A stretch of 64,000 bases of DNA from the NCBI GenBank assembly GCA_017527495.1, contig JAFXPY010000002.1:31089-95088 (forward strand), given 5' to 3'. The stretch comes from Paludibacteraceae bacterium (lineage in GTDB: Bacteria > Bacteroidota > Bacteroidia > Bacteroidales > Paludibacteraceae). Positions 36,736 to 44,411 of this stretch are shown here, piece after piece (positions within the stretch are counted from its first letter, which is position 1; each line of letters starts with the position of its first letter). Position numbers and translations under genes: made by a program. The notes beneath the pieces are model-generated. The model saw only the letters and a list, made by a program, of their open reading frames with translations, was not told the origin of the DNA and ran no database searches.

Positions 36736-38955
36736 ATGAAAATTCAAAAAATCTCTTTTGCCTTGATGGGCATAATAATCGTTATTCTTGTTGTCGCCTC
36801 TGTGGTTGAAAAACTTGTAAGCACAGATTTTGCAGTGCGCTATTTTTATACCGCTCCGTGGACTATCGTTCTCTGGTTGGCAGCAGTGGTGTGTGCGATG
36901 ATTAGTTTTTTTCAGTGCAAAATGTGGAAACAGCCTTTTACCTTTTTGCTGCATTTCTCTTTTGTCGTTATCCTTGGTGGAGCCATGCTGACTCACTTGT
37001 TTGGCAAAGAGGGGAGACTAAACCTTAGACTCAACGAGCAACCAACAAAGACTTTCTTGCAACAAACTGACACGGCATATTCTGAAGCTGCACTGCCTTT
37101 TGCGGTCAAATTGACCGATTTCTATATCGAATACTATCAGGGAACAACGGCTCCAATGGATTTTGTCAGCGAAGTAGAAATTATTGATGGCGAGAATTAT
37201 TCAAAGGGGGTAATATCGATGAATAATATATTGCGCTATCGTGGCTATCGCTTCTATCAATCAGGTTATGATTCTGATGGCAAAGGAACATCATTGTCTG
37301 TTAGTTACGACCCATGGGGAATAGGTGTAACCTACACAGGTTATGCGCTTTTACTCATCAGCATACTATGCTTTTTCTTTCAGCGTCGTACGCATTTTCG
37401 TGAGTTACTTCGTTCGTCAATGGTAGTTGCTTTGCTTTTTGTGTGTGGCTCTATGCAAGCACAACCGAAGACTTTACAGCGACCTCTCGCAGCCACTTTC
37501 GGGGAAATGTATGTGTACTACAACGACCGTGTCTGTCCGATGACTACGCTCACGCGTGACATGTGTCTGAAGATTTATGGAAAACCTCAATACAAAGACT
37601 TGACAGCCGAACAAGTCGTTACGGGTTGGATATTCTATTACGACCAATGGGCGCAAGAACCGATGATTAAAATCAAAGGCAATGAGGTTCGTCATGCCTT
37701 GGGTATAGATGGAAAATATGCATGTTTGAATGATTTTGTGAATAATCAGGGATATAAACTTGATGCATTACTCAAAGAAGGGAATAAAAATGCCAAAGCA
37801 GCAGATGAGAAGTTTCGTCTTTTGAGCATGATAGCCACAGGCACAATATTCAGAATATATCCAATAACCACAACAGATAGTGTCAGCGGTCAATCGCAAA
37901 TGCGTTGGTATTCATGGGCAGAGCAGTATCCGCACAAATTACCTTTTGAAGAGTGGCAGTTTGTTACGGGCAGTATTAATTACATAACGTTGTGCATCGA
38001 CAATGGTAAATACAATGCAGCCAATGAAGGCTTCAAAAAGATTATTGCATGGCAAGAGCGCAATGCTGCCGAACAATTGCCTTCGGTACGGCGTGTAGAG
38101 GCAGAACGAACCTTCAATCGTCTCAATTATACCAAGCCTATGGCTATGGCATGTGCCACATTTGGACTTGTGGTGCTACTGATTTTTGTCATTTTAATGA
38201 GTAAGCAAAAGTACCCTGCACGTTGGCTTGTCGTTACGCTCGCTGCCATTATGTCGGCTTTTTTGGGCATTCTGACCTATGCTCTGTCGTTGCGGTGGAT
38301 AATAAGCGGACACATACCTCTTGCCAACGGACATGAGACGATGCAGTTCTTGGCATGGGCTGCAATGTTGCTGACACTTGTCGCTGTAATTGTGAAGTTG
38401 TGTAAGCAGCGTCAATCGGCTTTCGTTGAATTGCCGTTTGGCTTTTTGGTGGCAGGGATGACCCTTATGGTGAGTATGATGAGTGAGAGTAATCCGCAGA
38501 TAACCAATCTGATGCCTGTGTTGCAATCGCCTCTCTTGAGTATGCATGTGGCGGTGATAATGGTAGCTTATGTTCTTTTGGCTTTCACGATGTTGGATGG
38601 TCTGGTGGCAATAGGTTTGCGTTTCGGAGGAGAGAAAAATATGCCGCAGATTGAGCAGTTGCAGCGTCTCTCGCAGTTGTTGCTCTATCCCGCTGTGTTC
38701 TGTCTGACGATAGGAATTTTTATTGGTGCTGTGTGGGCTAATGTCAGTTGGGGACGCTATTGGGGATGGGATCCAAAAGAGGTATGGGCTTTGATAACAA
38801 TGCTGATTTATAGTTTTGCATTTCACAGCAGAAGCGTCAAGGTGTTGCAAAAGCCGATGTTTTTCCATGTCTATATGGTTGTTGCCTTTTTAAGCGTCTT
38901 GTTCACTTATTTTGGAGTCAATTATATCCTCGGCGGTCTGCATGGTTATGCATAG
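36736..38955 (+). CDS. ccsA: Fused ResB/CcsA cytochrome c biogenesis protein
   Basis: 739 residues from the ATG at 36736. N-terminal ResB-like part with three or so helices and a periplasmic loop (about residues 1-230), a long periplasmic segment (~240-480), then the CcsA/CcmC-like domain with WWD motif WGRYWGWDPKEVWAL near residue 685 and several His-flanking helices. System II machine that presents haem to CXXCH apocytochromes outside the cytoplasm. It stands alone here; the only CXXCH protein in the window is the diheme lipoprotein at 55543-57237. Confidence 0.9.
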   Translation: MKIQKISFALMGIIIVILVVASVVEKLVSTDFAVRYFYTAPWTIVLWLAAVVCAMISFFQCKMWKQPFTFLLHFSFVVILGGAMLTHLFGKEGRLNLRLNEQPTKTFLQQTDTAYSEAALPFAVKLTDFYIEYYQGTTAPMDFVSEVEIIDGENYSKGVISMNNILRYRGYRFYQSGYDSDGKGTSLSVSYDPWGIGVTYTGYALLLISILCFFFQRRTHFRELLRSSMVVALLFVCGSMQAQPKTLQRPLAATFGEMYVYYNDRVCPMTTLTRDMCLKIYGKPQYKDLTAEQVVTGWIFYYDQWAQEPMIKIKGNEVRHALGIDGKYACLNDFVNNQGYKLDALLKEGNKNAKAADEKFRLLSMIATGTIFRIYPITTTDSVSGQSQMRWYSWAEQYPHKLPFEEWQFVTGSINYITLCIDNGKYNAANEGFKKIIAWQERNAAEQLPSVRRVEAERTFNRLNYTKPMAMACATFGLVVLLIFVILMSKQKYPARWLVVTLAAIMSAFLGILTYALSLRWIISGHIPLANGHETMQFLAWAAMLLTLVAVIVKLCKQRQSAFVELPFGFLVAGMTLMVSMMSESNPQITNLMPVLQSPLLSMHVAVIMVAYVLLAFTMLDGLVAIGLRFGGEKNMPQIEQLQRLSQLLLYPAVFCLTIGIFIGAVWANVSWGRYWGWDPKEVWALITMLIYSFAFHSRSVKVLQKPMFFHVYMVVAFLSVLFTYFGVNYILGGLHGYA

Positions 38956-39034
38956 ATTATGTATAGATATGCATAGATGTCGATTGAAATACATAGATCT
39001 CCATAGATAGTTGTTGCTTTTAATATGGTAAATA

Positions 39035-39066
39035 AAATCAGCCGAACCTTTGGGTTCGGCTGATTT
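39035..39066. terminator. Bidirectional terminator
   Basis: AAATCAGCCGAACC (39035-39048) pairs with GGTTCGGCTGATTT (39053-39066) around TTTG: a 14-base perfect stem between two convergent genes. Upstream, 38953-39010 repeats the word CATAGAT five or six times. Confidence 0.85.
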
Positions 39067-39087
39067 GTTTATATGAAAAGTGGAATG

Positions 39088-41283
39088 TTATTTCACTCTT
39101 GCGCCATTGGCATTGTATTGAACACCATCTCTTTCGATGATGAGACGACCATTAATGAGGCGTTTCACAAATTCTGCTTTTGAACCTTCGATGGTTTGAA
39201 GGGCTGATTTGTCACCCAAACGGCAGCGAATAGCCTTGCCATTAGAGTTGAGGGCATCAACGGTGAACACTTTATTTTCGTCAAGTGTTACTGTTCCGCT
39301 CACGATAAACCAAACGCTTGAAATTTGACCTTGTGCATTTGTTTCGCCGGCAAATGAATATGTTACAATTCCACCACTTGTCAAGCCCTGACTTGCACTA
39401 ACGGTGTTTGGCTCATATCCAAAAGCAAATGGGTACTCGCCAGGTACAAGCTCGTCTAATGAAGAGAGATTGAACTCAAGTCCAATAGCTTTGTTGCCTT
39501 CTTCTGCCACAACATAAATCAGTTGTTCTTCTGTCAAATAAGTTGTGTCAATACCGAATTTTGCAAAGTCAACAATAAAGTCAGCTTCTGCATTGTCGTA
39601 AGCGTATGGGTCTGGCGCTGTTGCTACTATAGAGATAGTAAATTCAGGAATATCGGTCTCGTCAGAGTCGTTCACACAAATCAGTGTACCGGTTATTGTG
39701 GCAGTCTTGGTTTCTTCGTCGTAAGCTAAATTAATGTTGGCATCAACAATAGTGAATTGTTTGAATGCTGTTACAGAGTCATCTTCTATAACGATATCAG
39801 TCACAACAAATGAATAATTGCCTTGCAAGATTGATTCAATGGCAAAATCACCTGACATTTCTTCATCGTAATATGCAGCAAGAGAAATAAATTTGGTGGT
39901 GTCAGCACTATAGCCTCTTACCTGCCAAGCTAAACCTGCGTCTAAAAGCTCTATTCCTTCAAATGTAAGTTCTTCTTGGCGTGTCGGGTTGTAAATAGGT
40001 TTGATATATTTCAAATCAAGGGTGTACTCCACATTGTTTAACGCGAGTACTTTGCCGGTTGCAAAGATAGAACCATTGTCATATTTAATTTCAATCGAAC
40101 CGCTATGCAACTGATAGCTATCTTCTGCTCCAATAGGCATTACATAACCATTGCAACCATTTAATGCAACTTCGTATGTGCCATTCAGGCCTTCGCCAAG
40201 GCTGTCAGGTTGTATGAAGAAGCGGATAGAATTGTTGTCGTCTGATGCTGAGAATTCCACTTCACCAAACCAATCGAATGACCAATCGTTCATTACAAGA
40301 TTGTCGGCTGTAATTGTCTCGTATGTTTCAGCATGAGGTTTGGTATAGGTCATCGTGATGTGATAAACATTCCCGTCATCACCTAAGATATAAGCAACGG
40401 CAGCTATAACAATATCCACTTCGCTTACGCTGATACTACCATCTTTTGCATGTATGGTTGTATAAACAGGATCGCCATAGTCGTCTAATTCATCGCCATA
40501 TACATAAATGTAAATACTGCCGTATTCTAATTCATTACCTGAGAATACGCCTGCCGGTGAATTTTCGTCATCGCTGAAATAGTTGAGCTGAGCTTGATAA
40601 GCTGAGTCGCTACCCAACAGGCGCCATGTACCATCGCTGATACGATCAACATTGCTCATTGGGTTTTTGATTGCAACTTCGATTGTGTCGCCGGTAATAA
40701 TGACTGGGTCTTCTTTGTATTTCAGATTGTAGATATTGTCGTCAACATCAACTACTCTTGCTTCGATTGTAACATCATAGTTTTCGCCGACAGTTTTTAC
40801 AAAAGTTACTGATTTATAGTAGTGATATACAAAGTCGTCAATATTACTATCCCATTCGTCTAATTCAGAGTAGGCGGAGTCCATATCGGCGAGTGTGTAA
40901 GTCTTGCCTAATTCAACGTCACGACTTCCTTCGGGAAGGAATATTGAGAAGAAGAAACTCATAGTATAATTCTCATTGTGCAAACCATAGAATACAGAAT
41001 TGTCTTCCGGATAGAATGTTCCTGCATAGCTTACTATTTCCACATTCGTTTCTGCTTTTGCCTTGCGAGCTTTCGAAACTTGTACAAAATCAGCAACTTT
41101 ACCTTTGTGCTGAGTTGTTGTGTTTAGTTGTTTTGCAAAAGGCTTTTTAGCGTGTGATTTGTGCGCTTTGATGAATTGTTCCTTTTGTTGTGGATTGATG
41201 TTGGCCTTACCTGCCTTGCGAGGTACGGCATTTGCGCCTACAATGATGAGCAGAGCGCAGAGTAAAGAAATAAATTTTTTCAT
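39088..41283 (-). CDS. Large acidic secreted protein of unknown function
   Basis: 731 residues. Signal peptide (first ~19 residues, ending ...GANA), then a Lys-rich stretch to about residue 75 and a very acidic Tyr/Ser/Thr-rich body. The body is built from repeated ~100-residue beta units whose strands end in forms such as GSISVSEVDIVIAAVAYI, GSIFATGKVLALNNVEYTL, NINLAYDEETKTATITGTL and VWFIVSGTVTLDENK. The C-terminal segment FVKRLINGRLIIERDGVQ plus YNANGARVK is a common Bacteroidales ending that differs from the T9SS tail at 44412-49127. No catalytic motif is seen. Likely an envelope or secreted structural protein. Confidence 0.6.
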   Translation of the reverse strand: MKKFISLLCALLIIVGANAVPRKAGKANINPQQKEQFIKAHKSHAKKPFAKQLNTTTQHKGKVADFVQVSKARKAKAETNVEIVSYAGTFYPEDNSVFYGLHNENYTMSFFFSIFLPEGSRDVELGKTYTLADMDSAYSELDEWDSNIDDFVYHYYKSVTFVKTVGENYDVTIEARVVDVDDNIYNLKYKEDPVIITGDTIEVAIKNPMSNVDRISDGTWRLLGSDSAYQAQLNYFSDDENSPAGVFSGNELEYGSIYIYVYGDELDDYGDPVYTTIHAKDGSISVSEVDIVIAAVAYILGDDGNVYHITMTYTKPHAETYETITADNLVMNDWSFDWFGEVEFSASDDNNSIRFFIQPDSLGEGLNGTYEVALNGCNGYVMPIGAEDSYQLHSGSIEIKYDNGSIFATGKVLALNNVEYTLDLKYIKPIYNPTRQEELTFEGIELLDAGLAWQVRGYSADTTKFISLAAYYDEEMSGDFAIESILQGNYSFVVTDIVIEDDSVTAFKQFTIVDANINLAYDEETKTATITGTLICVNDSDETDIPEFTISIVATAPDPYAYDNAEADFIVDFAKFGIDTTYLTEEQLIYVVAEEGNKAIGLEFNLSSLDELVPGEYPFAFGYEPNTVSASQGLTSGGIVTYSFAGETNAQGQISSVWFIVSGTVTLDENKVFTVDALNSNGKAIRCRLGDKSALQTIEGSKAEFVKRLINGRLIIERDGVQYNANGARVK

Positions 41284-41343
41284 GTTCTACAAAATTTAGT
41301 TAGTGATAATAGCAAAAAATATTGTTTTTTATCAAATAAGCGA

Positions 41344-41378
41344 CAAAATTAATGCTTTTTTGCTAAAAAAGCAACAAA
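41344..41378 (-). promoter_or_regulatory. Probable promoter of the acidic secreted protein gene
   Basis: Minus strand TAATTTTG at 41344-41351; a TTTG is 23 bases upstream (41375-41378), or a weaker GTTG at 20 bases. Leader about 50 bases. Confidence 0.45.
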
Positions 41379-41424
41379 AAAGGCTTTTTTCTACTTTTTT
41401 TGTAGAAAAATGATAGATGAGAAG

Positions 41425-41560
41425 TGAGAAATAAGACCGCTTTGCTGTGAGAAGTAAGAGTTTTCCGATTTTTCCGATTACTCTGATTACTCTGATTACT
41501 CTGATTACTCCGAATACTCCGAGTTTTCCGAAATTTTCAAATTTTCAAATCTTCAAATAA
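41425..41560. repeat. Low-complexity block: GACCGCTTTGCTGTGAG word, 9-bp and 8-bp tandem repeats
   Basis: AAGACCGCTTTGCTGTGAGAAG (about 41432-41455) matches the 24-bp unit after pta. It is followed by a 9-base periodicity (CTCTGATTA three times, then CTCCGAATA, CTCCGAGTT) and an 8-base run (TTTTCAAA) ending beside the chrA stop. Confidence 0.65.
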
Positions 41561-41562
41561 AA

Positions 41563-42084
41563 TTAATAAATCAAGTATCCGGCAAGTCCGGCAAGGCAGA
41601 TAACAAGAATAGGGTGCATTTTGAAGCTGAGAGTGAGCAGGAAGGCGAAAGCAAACAAGATGAATGACCAAGGGTCGATAAAGTTGTCGGGAGTCATCAA
41701 AACAAGTGCGGCAGCGGCAATAAGGCCGATAACTACCGGACGAAGTGATTTAAGTACCCCGGCAATATAAGGATTGTTTTTGAGTTTTAGATATAATTTG
41801 CTCAGGATAATCATTATGATGAATGAGGGTAGCAGAATGGCTGTTGTAGCCACAACAGAGCCTAAGATACTGCCCGAAGCCGTGTAGCCTACGTATGTAG
41901 CGCAGTTGATACCTATCGGACCGGGGGTCATTTGTGAGATAGCCACAATGTCGGTGAATTGAGCCGAGGTGAGCCAGCCATAGTGCTCTACTTCGTGTTG
42001 AACGAGCGAAAGAATAGCATATCCGCCACCGAAACCGAACAACCCAATTTTGAAAAACGATATGAACAGATAGAGATAGACCAT
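41563..42084 (-). CDS. Chromate transporter family protein, short chain (second half)
   Basis: 173 residues, about five hydrophobic segments. CHR motifs: FGGGYAILSLVQHEV near residue 20 and MTPGPIGINCATYVGY. Bacteroidetes and Bacillus encode CHR transporters as two ~180-residue halves in tandem; this pairs with the gene just upstream (3-base spacer). Chromate export is documented for the family, but the natural substrate in an anaerobe may be sulfate or another anion. Confidence 0.88.
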   Translation of the reverse strand: MVYLYLFISFFKIGLFGFGGGYAILSLVQHEVEHYGWLTSAQFTDIVAISQMTPGPIGINCATYVGYTASGSILGSVVATTAILLPSFIIMIILSKLYLKLKNNPYIAGVLKSLRPVVIGLIAAAALVLMTPDNFIDPWSFILFAFAFLLTLSFKMHPILVICLAGLAGYLIY

Positions 42085-42087
42085 AGT

Positions 42088-42642
42088 TTAGAGTTGTTTT
42101 TGTTCGTCTTTGTCGCGAAAATAAATGTATGCAACTGTTGAAACTATGGTGATTAGGATTATCCAAATGGGCGATATGCGCACGAGCCATATCAACAATG
42201 CTGTTGCAATAGGGATTATGGCTGTGCGATAAGTTATTTTTGCCGATTTGGCCATTTTGTAGAGCGGAGCTGCAATTAGTGCCACAACAGCAGGGCGTAT
42301 GCCTTTGAATATGGCTTCAACAGTGGGGTTGTCTTTATAGTTAGAGAAAAATATGGCGATGAGCAAGATGATTATAAAAGATGGCAATGCTGCTCCGAGA
42401 GTGGCGGTGATCGCTCCGCGAATACCTCTCATCTTGTAGCCCACAAAAATTGCAGTGTTGGCAGCCAGCACGCCAGGTGCAGATTGAGCAAGGGCGAGTA
42501 AATCGAGAAACTCCTCTTGGGCAATCCATTTGCGTCTGCCGACGACTTCTTCTTGTATGATAGGTATCATGGCATAGCCGCCACCTATTGTAAATGCTCC
42601 AATCTTGAAAAAAGTCAGAAATATTTGTAAGTATTGCTGCAT
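42088..42642 (-). CDS. Chromate transporter family protein, short chain (first half)
   Basis: 184 residues. FTIGGGYAMIPIIQEEVV near residue 20 and LAQSAPGVLAANTAIFVGY are the CHR-domain strings, parallel to the partner half downstream. Two bases separate it from the transglycosylase gene upstream, so the three genes form one unit (43523 to 41563). Confidence 0.88.
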   Translation of the reverse strand: MQQYLQIFLTFFKIGAFTIGGGYAMIPIIQEEVVGRRKWIAQEEFLDLLALAQSAPGVLAANTAIFVGYKMRGIRGAITATLGAALPSFIIILLIAIFFSNYKDNPTVEAIFKGIRPAVVALIAAPLYKMAKSAKITYRTAIIPIATALLIWLVRISPIWIILITIVSTVAYIYFRDKDEQKQL

Positions 42643-42644
42643 AA

Positions 42645-43523
42645 TTATAGGGTGAGTCCTTCAATGAGTGAGTCTTCTTGTGTTTTGATTATAGTGTCTT
42701 CGAGTTCGATAGTGACACTGTCTTGCAGAATATATGCATTTAGAGTGTCGGAGTCGTCAATAGGGCTTGTCTCGTTCATGCTGTAGAACTGGTTGTATTG
42801 TTTGGTCACCTGTCTGACATAAGTCAGTGTTTGCATAGGGTTGAATTGTCCGTATTTGACGAGTGTGTCGGTGGCAATGGTTGAGTCTTGCAGTAAGTAG
42901 AGATAGTACTCTACATGCTCAAACCAAACATTAGGATTTACTCCTTCTCTTTTGGCCAATGCTCGTGCGTCAGCAATATGTGCCGGTCCGGCATTATAAG
43001 CGGCGAGCATAAATTTTTCTTTTTCTTTTTTGCTGCCTATGAAACGATATAAATGGTTGAGTCGCTGAATGAATTTGGCTGAGGCGTAAATATTTTGTTC
43101 AGGGTCAAGAGGGTTGTCTATCTCTGCCATCTCGGCTATTTTGGGCATTATCTGCATCAGTCCGCTTGCACCTCTGTGAGAATGAGCCATAGGGTTGAAT
43201 TTTGATTCTCGGTAGCATATTGCAGCCAAAAGTTCCCAACTGACCCCGGCTGTGTCTGCATATTGCCGAAATAGATGTGCGTATGGGATACGGTCTTTAG
43301 CATCATATTGTTTTGTTATGTGCGTATTGTCGTTGAGCCATTTTGCCAATTCCTTTGGGCTCATATAGGTAGGTGTGGTGTCTTGTACAATGGTGTCAAC
43401 AAGTTCTGGCATCTGTCGTAACATTTGTTCATATCGCTGTTGCTTCCATAGCCCTATTGACAGCATCATAAGGGACACAAGAAGAATCCATTTGACTGAA
43501 CGATATGTCATGTTGTTTTCCAT
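42645..43523 (-). CDS. Membrane-anchored lytic transglycosylase (SLT domain)
   Basis: 292 residues. A hydrophobic anchor (VKWILLVSLMMLSIGLW) precedes the SLT domain at ~85-215. Catalytic Glu lies in ICYRESKFNP, then ASGLMQIMP and LAAYNAGPAHI. Cleaves glycan strands of peptidoglycan to anhydromuropeptides. Resembles the catalytic half of MltF without its solute-binding module. Followed by the two chrA halves, an unexpected partnership. Confidence 0.9.
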   Translation of the reverse strand: MENNMTYRSVKWILLVSLMMLSIGLWKQQRYEQMLRQMPELVDTIVQDTTPTYMSPKELAKWLNDNTHITKQYDAKDRIPYAHLFRQYADTAGVSWELLAAICYRESKFNPMAHSHRGASGLMQIMPKIAEMAEIDNPLDPEQNIYASAKFIQRLNHLYRFIGSKKEKEKFMLAAYNAGPAHIADARALAKREGVNPNVWFEHVEYYLYLLQDSTIATDTLVKYGQFNPMQTLTYVRQVTKQYNQFYSMNETSPIDDSDTLNAYILQDSVTIELEDTIIKTQEDSLIEGLTL

Positions 43524-43542
43524 TGGTAGATTAGTTTTATTA

Positions 43543-43554
43543 GGGGGTACCCCC
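43543..43554. repeat. GC-rich palindrome GGGGGTACCCCC
   Basis: Perfect 12-base palindrome in an AT-rich spacer between udk and the transglycosylase gene, followed by a GC-rich stretch to about 43572. Role unknown. Confidence 0.5.
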
Positions 43555-43610
43555 CACGCCCGACTCTGCCGAGATATATGAAAAGAAAAATTTAGAGTTG
43601 CCGCAGGCGT

Positions 43611-44243
43611 CTAATTTTCTTGTTGTTTTCGCGATTCGCGAAGTTGTTGCTTGATGAATTTCATCAGCAAGTTGATTGCCACACTATTGTGTCCGCCTTG
43701 AGGAATTATCACATCAGCGTAACGCTTGCAAGGCTCAATAAATTGTTGGTGCATCGGCTTGAGAACTCGTTGGTAGCGCTCAATGACCATTTCAACTGTC
43801 CTTCCTCGTTCGACAACATCGCGTTGCATAACACGTATGAGACGATCGTCGGCATCGGCATCAACAAATATCTTGACATCAATTTGTTCGCGTAAGCGTT
43901 CGTCGCACAATGCCATGATACCCTCAATGATAATCACTTCTTTTGGCTCGATATGTATCGTCTCGGGCTGACGGGTACATGTGATGTAAGAGTAGGTTGG
44001 TTGTTCGATGGGCTTGTTTTCTTTCAGCAAGGCAATATGCTGTTCGAGCAAAGGCCAATCGAAAGCATCCGGATGGTCGAAGTTGATAAACTTGCGTTCC
44101 TCCATCGGAACATCACTTGAGTCTTTGTAGTAAGAATCTTGGGGGATGACAACAACCTCATCTTTTGGAAGGCGTTCGATGATTTTGCGCACAACGGTGG
44201 TTTTCCCGGAACCTGTGCCACCTGCAATACCAATTATAAGCAT
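43611..44243 (-). CDS. udk: Uridine kinase
   Basis: 210 residues. Phosphorylates uridine and cytidine with ATP or GTP in pyrimidine salvage. P-loop GIAGGTGSGKTTVVRK at the N-terminus; NFDHPDAFDWPLL and IIEGIMALCDERLR match the family. Complements upp, encoded 26 kb away. Confidence 0.95.
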   Translation of the reverse strand: MLIIGIAGGTGSGKTTVVRKIIERLPKDEVVVIPQDSYYKDSSDVPMEERKFINFDHPDAFDWPLLEQHIALLKENKPIEQPTYSYITCTRQPETIHIEPKEVIIIEGIMALCDERLREQIDVKIFVDADADDRLIRVMQRDVVERGRTVEMVIERYQRVLKPMHQQFIEPCKRYADVIIPQGGHNSVAINLLMKFIKQQLRESRKQQEN

Positions 44244-44269
44244 GATACTTTGTTTTGTTGTTTCGCTTG

Positions 44270-44301
44270 CAAAGTTATAATTTTTTGTTCATTTTTTCAA
44301 C
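44270..44301 (-). promoter_or_regulatory. Probable promoter of udk
   Basis: Minus strand: GTTG (44298-44301, one mismatch), 20 bases, TAACTTTG (44270-44277). Confidence 0.5.
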
Positions 44302-44349
44302 CATTTTAAGATTTTTTTTGAAAAAATATTCGCTGAATATACATACTTG

Positions 44350-44380
44350 TTTGATATATTGCAAAAAAACACTAATTTTG
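44350..44380 (+). promoter_or_regulatory. Promoter of the giant T9SS protein gene
   Basis: TTTG (44350-44353), 19 bases, TAATTTTG (44373-44380); ATG at 44412. Confidence 0.7.
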
Positions 44381-44411
44381 TATGCAAATTCTGTACTCAC
44401 ACCCATAAATT

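Noticed and set aside
38194..38868. 224-codon minus-strand frame inside ccsBA
   Set aside because: His/Gln-rich low-complexity translation opposite the conserved CcsA domain; not a credible protein.
41563..42642. Single frameshifted chrA gene
   Set aside because: Two complete halves with their own starts are the normal short-chain arrangement in this phylum.
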